Assembly (NCBI GenBank): GCA_958295765.1
Contig: CATQHB010000002.1
Location: 1,190,091-1,254,090, forward strand
Source of the DNA: an uncultured Dehalococcoidia bacterium
Lineage (GTDB): Bacteria > Chloroflexota > Dehalococcoidia > Lucifugimonadales > UBA3495
Length of the DNA: 64,000 nt
Direction: 5' to 3'
Translations under genes and position numbers: made by a program
The notes under the pieces: generated by a model
Told to the model about the DNA's origin: nothing
Database searches by the model: none
What the model saw: only the letters and a program-made list of their open reading frames with translations
Part shown: piece after piece, positions 34,923-43,350 of the stretch
How positions within the stretch are numbered: position 1 is the first letter of the stretch
Layout: each line of letters begins with the position of its first letter

Positions 34923-35884
34923 TGGCGACAATCATCAGCCCCGAAATGGTCAGCCGGGTCTCCGAGGCCGCCGCGCGCGTCAAGGCCAACATCGGCCGGG
35001 TGCTGGTGGGCAAGGATGAGGCGGTGGAGTTGACCCTGGCCGCCGTGTTGAGCGGGGGGCATATCCTGGTTGAGGACGTGCCCGGCATCGGCAAGACCAC
35101 GCTGGCCCGCGCCCTGGCCGGTTCCCTGGACTGCGTTTTCAAGCGGATTCAGTTCACGCCGGACCTGATGCCGTCGGACATAACCGGCATCCACTACTAT
35201 AGCCAGAAAAGCGGGGAGTTCGAGTTCCGGCCCGGCCCCATTATTGCCCAGGTGGTGTTGGCCGACGAAATTAACCGGGCGACCCCGCGCACCCAATCGG
35301 CGCTGTTGGAGGCAATGGGGGAACGGCAATTAACTATTGATGAGGCCACCGTCGCCCTGCCCGCTCCCTTCCTGGTCATCGCCACTCAGAACCCCATTGA
35401 ACTGGAAGGCACTTTCCCGCTGCCGGAGGCTCAGCTGGACCGTTTCCTGGTTCGGCTGCAACTGGGCTACCCGGACGAACCGGAGGAGGAGGAGATGCTG
35501 CTCCGGTTTGAGAACGCCGACCCGCTGGCCGACCTGCATCCGGTAACGGCCGCGCCGGAAATTATGGAGTTCCAGGAGTTGACCCGGCAGGTGTACGTGG
35601 ACCCGGTGCTGCGCAACTACGCCGTCCGCATTGTGCAGGCCACCCGCCAGCACCCGGAGGTGGAGTTGGGGGCCAGCCCCCGGGCGACCATCGGGCTGTA
35701 CCGGTGCAGCCAGGCCCTGGCGGTCATCCGGGGCCGGGAGTACGTGACGCCGGACGAAATCAAGTCCCTGGCGCCGCACACCCTCAGCCACCGGGTAATC
35801 CTCAAGTCTCAAGCCCGTTTGCGGGAACGCACTCCCGCCGGCGTTATCCAGGATATTCTGGAGCAGGTGTCCGTGCCGGTATAG
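34922..35884 (+). CDS. MoxR-family AAA+ ATPase
   Basis: A 320-residue AAA+ chaperone. Walker A is 'EDVPGIGKTTLARAL' (about 51-65), Walker B 'VVLADEINRATP', sensor 1 'IATQNPIELEGTFPLPEAQ' and the arginine finger region 'LDRFLVRL'. The C-terminal lid 'SPRATIGLYRCSQALAVI' is typical of MoxR. These ATPases usually act with DUF58 proteins and VWA or transglutaminase partners in envelope or metal-cofactor maturation. The downstream DUF58 gene lies 176 bp away, separated by a repeat. Confidence 0.92.
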   Translation: MATIISPEMVSRVSEAAARVKANIGRVLVGKDEAVELTLAAVLSGGHILVEDVPGIGKTTLARALAGSLDCVFKRIQFTPDLMPSDITGIHYYSQKSGEFEFRPGPIIAQVVLADEINRATPRTQSALLEAMGERQLTIDEATVALPAPFLVIATQNPIELEGTFPLPEAQLDRFLVRLQLGYPDEPEEEEMLLRFENADPLADLHPVTAAPEIMEFQELTRQVYVDPVLRNYAVRIVQATRQHPEVELGASPRATIGLYRCSQALAVIRGREYVTPDEIKSLAPHTLSHRVILKSQARLRERTPAGVIQDILEQVSVPV

Positions 35885-35929
35885 GCCGCCGGGGGCTTTC
35901 AAGCCTTGATGCCGGGGTGATTACCCGCT

Positions 35930-35985
35930 TATCCTGAGCTTGCGAAGGATGAACGGATGGTTCGACAAGCTCACCATGAGCGGTA
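35930..35985. repeat. 'CTCATGGTGAGC' palindromic repeat, inverse orientation
   Basis: ttatcctgagcttgcgaagg (35930-) and tggttcgacaagctcaccat ..gagcgg (to about 35984) form the inverted pair. It sits inside the moxR-DUF58 gap and could form a hairpin that lowers expression of the downstream genes. Confidence 0.65.
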
Positions 35986-36060
35986 GGGAAATACCAACCT
36001 ACGTTGAGAATATCATGACCCCGGTATAACCCCGACTCGACCTTGACGGCAAGGGTGAAA

Positions 36061-37302
36061 ATGCTCAACGACTTCTGGCTGTTCGCAAGCGCCGCTCTGC
36101 TCTTTATCGGACTGGTCGCCAGCCAGGGCCTGCTGCTGGTGGTCGGCTCCCTGGTCATTATTGTCTGGTTCCTGGCGAAGTTCTGGGATCGGTTCGCCTT
36201 CAGGAAGGTAAGCCATTTTCGTTCCCTTTCCCAGGGCCGGGCCTTCGTCGGCGATTCCCTGGAATACACGGTTACCCTGTCCAATGACAAGATTGTGCCC
36301 CTTATCTGGGTGGATATTCAGGACAACTTTCCCCCGGCGCTGGATTTGCCCGGCGCCACGGTCCGGGGCACCGGAATGGAGGTGGCCCGGGAACACCGGA
36401 TAACTACCTCCCTACTGCCCTACCAACGGGTAACCTGGAAATATAACCTGCGCTGCCGGGCCCGGGGTTATCACCGGATCGGCCCGGCGCGGCTGCGCAG
36501 CGGCGACATTTTCGGGTTCACCGCCGCCGAAACCCGCTACGCCGGCGTTGACCACATCCTGGTGTATCCCCGGATAATTGAGTTGCCGGAGCTGATCCTG
36601 CCTTCCGAGCATCCCCTGGGCGAGGCGCGGGGGCGGCGGCCCATTTACCATGACCCCAGCCGGTTCTTTGGGCTGCGGGACTACCAACCGCGCGACCCGA
36701 TGAAATATATCGACTGGAAAGCCACCGCCCGCCGTTCCCTGCTCCAGACCCGGATCTTCGAGCCGGTGGTATCCCTGAACGTCCTCATCGCCCTGAACGC
36801 CACCACCGGAGAGTTTGCCTGGCAGGGGAGCAACCGGCGCCTCTTTGAGCGGGCGGTAACGATTGCCGCGTCGGTAGCCAGCCACTGTGCCGGGGCCGGC
36901 TACAGCTTTGGGCTAATCAGCAATGGAGTAGCGGTATATTCCGGGAAGTGGCTCAGCGTTCCCTTTGGCAGTTCCAAGTCCCAATTGGGGTTGGTGCTGG
37001 AATCCCTGGCCCTGGCCGGGCCTTACTCGGTGATTGCCCTGAATGACGTGCTGCGAAATGAGCGGAACTCCCTGCCGCCGGGCGCCACCATCGCCCTGGT
37101 AACGTCAGTAGTTACCCGCGCCCTAGCCGAGGAAATCGCCGAAATGCAGCATCGGGGCTATCAAGTAATCGTACTTTATGCCGGGGATGGCGGCCCGGAA
37201 ATGCGGCTTTCCGAAGTAACCGTTTACTCCCTGGGGCGCGCCCTGGAAGCCCTGGAGGTCGCGGCGGAGGAGGAGGAATATGAGCCAGTTCTGGCGAACT
37301 AG
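36061..37302 (+). CDS. DUF58 domain protein
   Basis: 413 residues. Two membrane helices at the N-terminus (about 3-22 and 25-42) are followed by an immunoglobulin-like region. The DUF58 core is then marked by 'GLRDYQPRDPMKYIDWKATA' and 'LLQTRIFEP', and a VWA-like C-terminal domain follows. DUF58 proteins are standard partners of MoxR ATPases. The start is unclear: ATG 36061 (AAGGG upstream), GTG 36055 or TTG 36043. The end overlaps the DUF4129 gene by 23 bp. Confidence 0.88.
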   Translation: MLNDFWLFASAALLFIGLVASQGLLLVVGSLVIIVWFLAKFWDRFAFRKVSHFRSLSQGRAFVGDSLEYTVTLSNDKIVPLIWVDIQDNFPPALDLPGATVRGTGMEVAREHRITTSLLPYQRVTWKYNLRCRARGYHRIGPARLRSGDIFGFTAAETRYAGVDHILVYPRIIELPELILPSEHPLGEARGRRPIYHDPSRFFGLRDYQPRDPMKYIDWKATARRSLLQTRIFEPVVSLNVLIALNATTGEFAWQGSNRRLFERAVTIAASVASHCAGAGYSFGLISNGVAVYSGKWLSVPFGSSKSQLGLVLESLALAGPYSVIALNDVLRNERNSLPPGATIALVTSVVTRALAEEIAEMQHRGYQVIVLYAGDGGPEMRLSEVTVYSLGRALEALEVAAEEEEYEPVLAN

Positions 37303-38710
37303 CGCCATTACCGGAACCGCTCTGTTTCTGGAGGCGGCCGGCGCCTATTTAGCCATCGCCGTCTTTACCGCTTTGACCAACACGGCCGGCGCCCGTCTCC
37401 CCCTGTGGCTGATATTTGTCGCCCTGGCCTGGGCCTTTCTCCTTTCTCTGTATATTCAGACCATCCGCTTTTCCCTGAACCTGCGCGGGGTGGCCGGCCT
37501 GGCGGTCAGCCTGCTTTCCCTGTTGGTGCTGGCTAACCTGAACACCGGCACGGGGTTTCTGCCGGTCGCCCAAATCCTCGGCGGAGACCTGCAAACGGCC
37601 TTTGCCCTGGCGCTTACCTTCGTTTTCCTGGTGGTCTTGTGGTGGCGGGGCAGCAGCCTGGCCCATGATGACGTATCCCTGGAAACCGTGCGAAACGCCT
37701 TTCAGTGGGGTCTGGCCGTAGTAATCGGCGCCGTGATAATCGACAGCCTGGTGGCGGCGGAGATCGTCAGCGGCTTTCTGATAATGGGGTTCTTTGCGGT
37801 GGGTCTGCTGGGCCTGGCCCTGGCCCGTTTCTCCACCGAGTCCGCCGACACGCAGGTGATGTCCCGGGAATGGTTCATCCCCATTGGCGCGGCGGTGGGG
37901 GCCGTGCTGCTGCTGGGCCTGCTCATCAGCGCCCTGGGAATGGGCGGGCTGGATGACGTAACCCGCGCGATTCTCCGGGCCGGGGGAACCGTGGGGGGCT
38001 GGATTCTCAAGCCCATCCTGCTGGGGCTGGGTTACGTTGCCGCCGCCCTGGTGGCCTTTGGCACCTGGCTGACCACCATTTTGGGCGGGGGCGACTTAAG
38101 CGGCCTGAACGAGGCCCAGGAACAGATGCGCCGTTTCCATGAGGACTTGCAAGACCTGGAGGGTGGCGGGCCGCCGGGCTGGGTGTACGCCCTGATGAAA
38201 TGGATTGCCTTTCTGGTGGCTACCCTGCTGGCTGGCTGGCTGCTGTTCCGGGTTTTCCGGTTTCGCCGGCTGCTGCGCCGCTCCGGGGACGTGGAGGAAG
38301 TTCGGGAGTCCCTCTTTACCTGGGGCAAAGCCAATGATGACATTTCCGGGCTGCTGGGCGGTTGGTGGAACAATCTGGTGCAAAAAGCTACAGCGGATGA
38401 GGAACGGATCCCCGACCCGGAGAACCCGCGGGAAGTGTATCACCGTTTTCTGGAGCTATCGGGCCGGACCGGACACCCCAAGTTGGAGGGCCAGACTCCC
38501 CGGGAGCATCAGGGCGGCCTGGAGGATTCCCTGCCCCCGGAGCCGGTGGACCGGATAGTCGGCGGGTTTCAAGGTTCCCATTACGGCCACCGGGAGGTAG
38601 GCCGCCGGGAAATGGACGGCCTGCTCCAGGATTGGGCGGCGCTCCGCCAGCACGAAAGGGAACAGGCCGAGCAGGAATCAAGCGCAGATAAGCCGGATAA
38701 AGAAAAGTAA
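37280..38710 (+). CDS. Membrane protein with C-terminal DUF4129
   Basis: 476 residues. The N-terminal half has about eight membrane helices, a further helix lies near 305-330, and the cytoplasmic C-terminal region carries the DUF4129 pattern 'REVYHRFLELSGRTGHPKLE...TPREHQGGL' (read in parts). In other genomes DUF4129 ends transglutaminase-like membrane proteins of the MoxR-DUF58 system. Here no transglutaminase Cys-His-Asp domain is visible between the helices. The RBS GGAGGAGGA is excellent and lies within the DUF58 gene. Confidence 0.8.
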   Translation: MSQFWRTSAITGTALFLEAAGAYLAIAVFTALTNTAGARLPLWLIFVALAWAFLLSLYIQTIRFSLNLRGVAGLAVSLLSLLVLANLNTGTGFLPVAQILGGDLQTAFALALTFVFLVVLWWRGSSLAHDDVSLETVRNAFQWGLAVVIGAVIIDSLVAAEIVSGFLIMGFFAVGLLGLALARFSTESADTQVMSREWFIPIGAAVGAVLLLGLLISALGMGGLDDVTRAILRAGGTVGGWILKPILLGLGYVAAALVAFGTWLTTILGGGDLSGLNEAQEQMRRFHEDLQDLEGGGPPGWVYALMKWIAFLVATLLAGWLLFRVFRFRRLLRRSGDVEEVRESLFTWGKANDDISGLLGGWWNNLVQKATADEERIPDPENPREVYHRFLELSGRTGHPKLEGQTPREHQGGLEDSLPPEPVDRIVGGFQGSHYGHREVGRREMDGLLQDWAALRQHEREQAEQESSADKPDKEK

Positions 38711-38747
38711 AAGCGCCCCGGTCGATCCCGTCGGTTAAGTATCGTTC

Positions 38748-39650
38748 TTACCGGAATTGGGGTAGAACCTGTCCTGCCAACTCCTCCATCAGCGACCTTA
38801 TCCGCGCCACGTCGCCGGTATTGAGGGCCAATACCAGGTGTTCAACCCCGGCTTCGCGGTAGGCGGCAATGGAAAGGGCCGCCTGTTCCAGGTCGCCGCC
38901 GGGGATGCGGGCGCGCAAGGCCGCCCGGTCGCTGGAGGGGCCGGCGGTCGCCTCTACCTCTACCCGGGCTGACCAGGCCAGAGAATCCGGGTCCCGGCCG
39001 GCCTGTTCTGCTAGAGACATAACCTGCTGCCGGCCGGCGGCGTATTCCTCCGGCGTAACGCCTGAGGGATGCCAGCCGTTGCCCAGCCGGGCGGCCCGGC
39101 GCAAGGCTCCCGGGCTGGCCCCGCCAATCCACAGGGGGATATGGGGCTGCTGTACCGGCTTGGGGGAGAACCGCAGGTCGTCAAAGTTCCAGCGGCGGCT
39201 GTGGTAGCTGGGCGCCGGGCTGGCCCACAACTCCCGCATCACCCGGATGCTTTCGTTGGTCAGCGCGCCCCGTTCCGACATATTTATGCCCAGGGCGGCG
39301 AATTCCTCGGTCATTGCCCCCACGCCAACGCCCAGGGTAACCCGTCCCCCGGACATCTGGTCCAGGGTGGCGGTGTATTTAGCCAGTTCCACCGGGTTGT
39401 GATAGGGCAGCACCAGCACCGAAGTTCCCAGCCGAACCCGCCGGGTGGTGGCCGCCAGGTAGGAAAGGGTAGCCAATGGATGGTAGTAGGGCTTGTCGTC
39501 CAGCCGCTCCCGGATGTAGCCGTTGTTGAACAGGTGATCCATCACCCATACCGAGTCATAGCCCAATTCCTCGGCCAGCGGCCCAAAGGCCAGGGCCTGG
39601 TTGACATCCTCTATTCCCCAGTTGTTGGGGACGGTTACGCCGAATTGCAT
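38748..39650 (-). CDS. Luciferase-like (LLM class) probable F420-dependent oxidoreductase
   Basis: A 300-residue LLM-fold protein. Landmarks are 'AEELGYDSVWVMDHLFNN', 'RVRLGTSVLVLPYHNPVELAK', 'SGGRVTLGVGVGAMTEEF' and 'PHIPLWIGGASPGALRRAARLG' (read in parts). The pattern is that of F420-dependent mer/fgd-type or TIGR03619-like enzymes. Substrate unknown. The ATG follows GGGAGC. It converges with the DUF4129 gene (37-bp gap) and is followed by ribH 63 bp upstream on the minus strand order, so it may be read from the same direction as the inositol cluster. Confidence 0.82.
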   Translation of the reverse strand: MQFGVTVPNNWGIEDVNQALAFGPLAEELGYDSVWVMDHLFNNGYIRERLDDKPYYHPLATLSYLAATTRRVRLGTSVLVLPYHNPVELAKYTATLDQMSGGRVTLGVGVGAMTEEFAALGINMSERGALTNESIRVMRELWASPAPSYHSRRWNFDDLRFSPKPVQQPHIPLWIGGASPGALRRAARLGNGWHPSGVTPEEYAAGRQQVMSLAEQAGRDPDSLAWSARVEVEATAGPSSDRAALRARIPGGDLEQAALSIAAYREAGVEHLVLALNTGDVARIRSLMEELAGQVLPQFR

Positions 39651-39713
39651 CGGACAGCTCCCTTTCAGCAGTACCCCGGCCTTCTCCCCGGCGGTGCGGG
39701 GTAAGCGGGTTGT

Positions 39714-40187
39714 TCAGCCGGTCTTGATAGACTGAATCAGCCGGGCGGTTTCTACGGCGGCGGCGGCGGCGTTGCTGCCGATGTTGCCGGACTTGCCGCC
39801 GGCCCGGTTGACCGCCTGGTCCATATTATCGGCGGTCAGTACGCCGAAAATAGTCGGCACCCCGGTTTCCAGACCTACGGAGGCGATGCCGCCGGCCGAC
39901 TGGCCGGCTACCATTTCGTAATGGTCGGTTTCCCCCCGGATTACCGCGCCCAGACAGATGACCGAGTCGTAGCGGCCGGTTTGCGCCAGGGTCTTGGCGA
40001 CCACCGGCAGCTCAAAGGAGCCGGGAACCCAGGCCACGCCGATGTCCTCGTCCCGCACCCCGTAGCGTTCCAGGGTTTCCAGCGCGCCGGTCAGCAGTTG
40101 CCGGGTTACGAAGTCATTGAACCGGGCAACCACTACGCCAACCCGCAATCCCTGGCCGTCCATGTCTCCTTTCAAATCGTGGGGCAA
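39714..40187 (-). CDS. ribH: 6,7-dimethyl-8-ribityllumazine synthase
   Basis: 157 residues. RibH condenses the ribityl-diaminopyrimidine with dihydroxybutanone phosphate in riboflavin synthesis. Hallmarks are 'VGVVVARFNDFVTRQLLTGAL', 'VAWVPGSFELPVVAKTLA', 'ICLGAVIRGETDHYEMV' (catalytic His) and 'VPTIFGVLTADNMDQAVNRAGG' (read in parts). The TTG at 40187 has GAGAGGA at 5 nt; an ATG at 40163 is possible, with a site only 2 nt away. No other rib genes are close. It follows the inositol-lipid cluster by 13 bp, so it is probably co-transcribed. Confidence 0.94.
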   Translation of the reverse strand: MPHDLKGDMDGQGLRVGVVVARFNDFVTRQLLTGALETLERYGVRDEDIGVAWVPGSFELPVVAKTLAQTGRYDSVICLGAVIRGETDHYEMVAGQSAGGIASVGLETGVPTIFGVLTADNMDQAVNRAGGKSGNIGSNAAAAAVETARLIQSIKTG

Positions 40188-40199
40188 TTTATCCTCTCC

Positions 40200-40871
40200 C
40201 TAATCAGTTTCTTGCGGATTGCCGGAATCCAGCAGGTCCCGGATGGTGAACATCCGCTGGAACAGGGTAAAGCAGGATACCAGGGCAATCACCAGCAGAA
40301 TCCAGGGCATCAGCGGGAACCCGGTCAGGCCGTCAATTACCAGCCCAAAGCCCAGGATAATCACCCGCTCGGTTCGGGTCATCACCCCGGCGCGGGTGAA
40401 GGCGCCCAGCCCCTCGCCCCTGGCCCGCAGGTAGCTTACGCCCTGGGAGAAAATCAGGGCCAGCAGCAGCACGATGATGTAGAACCGGAGAAACCAGCCG
40501 GCCTCAAAGCCGGGGAACCACCCGGCGTTGAACTCCGCTTGCAGGGCGTAAAGGGCCATTCCGACGAACAGGCCGGCCTCGCCCAGGCGGTCAAACACCG
40601 AGTCCAGCAGGGCGCCGAAGGGACTGGCCCGGCCGGTCATCCGGGCCAGGGCGCCGTCGAACAAGTCCAGCCCGCCGCCCAGCAGAAAGACAATGCCCCC
40701 GGCCAGCAGCCAGCCGGAGCTTACCAGGTAGGCCGCCGCCACGCAGATGGCAAAGCCCACCAGGGTAATGACGTTAGGGGAAAACCCCAGCGACCGGAAC
40801 AGGCGCGCGCCCGGCAACTCCACGTACCGGGAAAGCGCCGCCCGGCATTGCTCTCTACCCGGAATGTCCAT
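40200..40871 (-). CDS. CDP-alcohol phosphatidyltransferase (candidate phosphatidylinositol-phosphate synthase)
   Basis: A 223-residue membrane enzyme with about six helices. The catalytic signature DxxDGxxARx8GxxxDxxxD is complete in 'DLFDGALARMTGRASPFGAL' followed by 'LDSVFDR'. Chemistry: transfer of a phosphatidyl group from CDP-diacylglycerol to an alcohol. The neighbours are an inositol phosphate synthase and a PimA-like mannosyltransferase, as in actinobacteria, so the acceptor may be inositol phosphate. The ATG overlaps the glycosyltransferase end by 17 bp. The substrate is inferred from context only. Confidence 0.82.
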   Translation of the reverse strand: MDIPGREQCRAALSRYVELPGARLFRSLGFSPNVITLVGFAICVAAAYLVSSGWLLAGGIVFLLGGGLDLFDGALARMTGRASPFGALLDSVFDRLGEAGLFVGMALYALQAEFNAGWFPGFEAGWFLRFYIIVLLLALIFSQGVSYLRARGEGLGAFTRAGVMTRTERVIILGFGLVIDGLTGFPLMPWILLVIALVSCFTLFQRMFTIRDLLDSGNPQETD

Positions 40872-41997
40872 TGTTCATCGCTATGCAGTCGTGATAATAG
40901 GTTTCCACTTGCTGGGCCACCACTGCCCAGCGGTATTGCTCCACCATTTGGCGGCCGGTGGCGCCGATGCCGGCCGCCAGGCCCGGGTCTTTAATCAGGG
41001 TCGCCAGGGTTTGGGCCAGCGCCGCCGAGTCTTTCCGGGGGAAAAGCAGGCCCTGTTCCCCCGGCCGGATAATGCCCATATACCCCTCAATGGCCGAGGC
41101 GACGATGGGCTTGCCGGCGGCCATCGCCTCCAACAGCACAATGCCAAAACTCTCCTGGCCGGTGGCCGGGGAGCAAAAGATGTCGGCGGAGGCATAGTAG
41201 CGGGGCAAGTCCTGGTAGGCAACGCCGCCGGCCAGAACCACGTCCTGGGGATTGCAGGCGCTCAAAATCCGGTGCGAGTCCTTGTCCAGGTTGCCCGGCC
41301 CGACCACAATCAGCCGGATGTCGGGATGCTCCCACTTCAGGAGGCTGTACGCCTCCAGGAGATACTTCAACCCCTTGCGCTTTTCCATCCGGCCTACGAA
41401 AAGGATGTTAGTTTTCCCGTCCTGAAACTCCGGCCAGGGTTGGGGCGGGTTGGGGCCGTCGGCAGCGAAATAATCCACGTCAATGCCGTTGGGGATTATC
41501 CGGTAGTCCCGGGGAAAGAAGTTATTCACGTACTTGTAGGCGGCGGGGGAAACGGCAATGCCCCCGTGCAGCCGCTGGTGCCACCGTTTCATTATGGGCT
41601 GGCTGAAACGGTACAGGTGCTGCCGGTGGTAGTAGGCGTGAAAGGTGCCGACGTTTACCGTGTTGGAACATTCCAGGACACAGAGGGGCAGAATCGGGGC
41701 CAGCGGTTCGTGCAGGTGGATGATGTCGAAGGACTCCTCTTTCAGTATCTCCTGCACCCGGCGGTAGAGCCACCAGGACAGGGAAACCCGGGCAATGGAG
41801 CCGCCGCTGGGGACGGGAACGGAGCGCCCCAAGGGGACAAAGGTGTCCACCTCGATACATTCCCGGGCCGGCGAGTGGGGCGCCAGCACCTTGACCTGGT
41901 GGCCGGACTGTTTCAGTTCGTGGGCCAGTTGGGATACGTGGGCGGTTACCCCCCCGGGCCAGGTGAAGTCGTAGGGCGATACCATTGCTATCTTCAC
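40855..41997 (-). CDS. GT4 glycosyltransferase, PimA-like (phosphatidylinositol mannosyltransferase type)
   Basis: 380 residues, GT-B fold. The N-terminal 'MVSPYDFTWPGGVTAHV' is very close to PimA, with 'IIHLHEPLAPILPL', 'VNVGTFHAYY', 'IIPNGIDVDYF', 'ILFVGRMEKRKGL' and the C-terminal nucleotide-sugar Glu pair 'ESFGIVLLEAMA'. PimA adds mannose from GDP-mannose to phosphatidylinositol. The start is probably a GTG at 41997. It overlaps the CDP-alcohol transferase and lies 78 bp after ino1. The donor and acceptor are inferred from similarity and context. Confidence 0.88.
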   Translation of the reverse strand: MKIAMVSPYDFTWPGGVTAHVSQLAHELKQSGHQVKVLAPHSPARECIEVDTFVPLGRSVPVPSGGSIARVSLSWWLYRRVQEILKEESFDIIHLHEPLAPILPLCVLECSNTVNVGTFHAYYHRQHLYRFSQPIMKRWHQRLHGGIAVSPAAYKYVNNFFPRDYRIIPNGIDVDYFAADGPNPPQPWPEFQDGKTNILFVGRMEKRKGLKYLLEAYSLLKWEHPDIRLIVVGPGNLDKDSHRILSACNPQDVVLAGGVAYQDLPRYYASADIFCSPATGQESFGIVLLEAMAAGKPIVASAIEGYMGIIRPGEQGLLFPRKDSAALAQTLATLIKDPGLAAGIGATGRQMVEQYRWAVVAQQVETYYHDCIAMNNGHSG

Positions 41998-42075
41998 GAC
42001 AGGTTGACCACCCTCCCGGTCCGGCCCGGCGACAAGTTCGGGGTGAATGTTGTTGGCGGGATGGGGCGGCGCCCT

Positions 42076-43179
42076 CTAGTCCTCTGGAGTTGTCGGGGGT
42101 TGCGGCGCGTCCTCTCCCTTGATGAAGGATTCTACCATTTCCCGGGCCACGTCGTCGGTATATTGGGTGGGCGGAGATTTCATAAAATAGGCGCTGGGGC
42201 CGGCGATGGCGCCGCCGATTCCCCGATCCAGGGCCAGCTTGGCGCAGCGGACAGCGTCCACCACCACCCCGGCGGAGTTGGGGCTGTCCCAAACCTCCAG
42301 CTTGGCCTCCAGGTTGATCGGCGCCCCGCCGAAAACCTCTCCCTCCATTCGGATGTAGCACCACTTCCGGTCCTGGAGCCAGGGTACGTGGTCGCTGGGG
42401 CCGATGTGAATCTGGTCAGCGCCGATTTCTTCGTCCATCTGGGAGGTAACCGCCCCGGTCTTGGAGATTTTCTTGGAAACCAGCCGTTCCCGCTCCAGCA
42501 TATTGAGAAAGTCGGTGTTGCCGCCAAAGTTAAGCTGGTAGGTGTTCTCAATGGTGGCGCCCCGGTCTTCAAACAGCCGGGTCAGGATCCGGTGCAGGAT
42601 GGTGGCGCCCACCTGGGACTTGATGTCGTCGCCCACAATCGGCACGCCCCGCTCCTCAAAGCGGTTGCGCCAGTATTCTTCCTTGGCGATAAAGACCGGG
42701 ATGCAGTTGACCATGGCGCAGCGGGCGTCCAGAATCTGCTCGGCGTACCACTTGGTAGCCATTTCGCTGCCCACCGGCAGGTAGTTGATTACTACGTCAA
42801 CTTCCCGCGCCTTCAGGATGCCGGAAATGTCGGCGGTGGAGTGGGACGACTTTTTTACCAGGTGAGAAACGTACCGGCCGATGCCGTCGTGGGTCATGCC
42901 CCGGTCCACCGGCACGCCCAGCCGAGGCACGTCGGAGAACTTGATCGTGTTATTGGGTTGGGTGAAAATGGCCTCGGAAAGGTCTTTGCCCACCTTGTTT
43001 TCGTCAATGTCGAAGGCGGCGACTATCTCAATGTCCTCAATGCGATAGTCCCCGATCTGGTTGTGCATTATCCCGGGAATTTCGGCATCGGTCGGGACTT
43101 CCACGTACTTATGAATCCCTTGAACCAGGGACGAGGCGCAATTGCCTACGCCGATGATGGCTACCTTTATATTGCCCAA
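42076..43179 (-). CDS. ino1: Myo-inositol-1-phosphate synthase (mycobacterial/archaeal type)
   Basis: A 367-residue enzyme, short compared with eukaryotic Ino1 and equal to mycobacterial forms. It converts glucose-6-phosphate to inositol-phosphate with NAD. Visible are '[17 protein letters not shown]' (dinucleotide fold), '[18 protein letters not shown]', '[18 protein letters not shown]', '[18 protein letters not shown]' and 'LNFGGNTDF', with '[20 protein letters not shown]' near the C-terminus. It starts at a TTG with AAAGGAGA upstream. First gene of the ino1-GT4-CDP-AP-ribH unit. Confidence 0.93.
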   Translation of the reverse strand: MGNIKVAIIGVGNCASSLVQGIHKYVEVPTDAEIPGIMHNQIGDYRIEDIEIVAAFDIDENKVGKDLSEAIFTQPNNTIKFSDVPRLGVPVDRGMTHDGIGRYVSHLVKKSSHSTADISGILKAREVDVVINYLPVGSEMATKWYAEQILDARCAMVNCIPVFIAKEEYWRNRFEERGVPIVGDDIKSQVGATILHRILTRLFEDRGATIENTYQLNFGGNTDFLNMLERERLVSKKISKTGAVTSQMDEEIGADQIHIGPSDHVPWLQDRKWCYIRMEGEVFGGAPINLEAKLEVWDSPNSAGVVVDAVRCAKLALDRGIGGAIAGPSAYFMKSPPTQYTDDVAREMVESFIKGEDAPQPPTTPED

Positions 43180-43280
43180 GTTCTCTCTCCTTTCAGGTCC
43201 CTGCGAGCCTGCGCCGGGCCGCCAAGTCGCTGAATTGTACCAGTTTCCCAGCTATCAAACAAGCAGACCAAAGGCGCCGG

Positions 43281-43335
43281 CCGGGCAATCACAGCTTAAA
43301 CCGTAGTTAGTAAGGTTAAGCTGCGATTGCCCCGG
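43281..43335. repeat. Outer-arm-only palindromic element
   Basis: GGGCAATCACAGCTTAAACC (43283-43302) pairs with GGTTAAGCTGCGATTGCCC (43314-43332), loop ~11 nt. These are the outer arms of the composite element (compare copy H) without the inner 'CCGGCGAAAGCCGG' core. It lies between two minus-strand genes. A single arm (ccgggcaatcgtagcttaacc) also occurs at about 20128-20148. Confidence 0.75.
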
Positions 43336-43350
43336 TTCCTCTCACCCCGC

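Noticed and set aside
40747-43233. 828-codon plus-strand open frame across the inositol-lipid genes
   Set aside because: It is antisense to three clearly recognised enzymes and shows no motifs.
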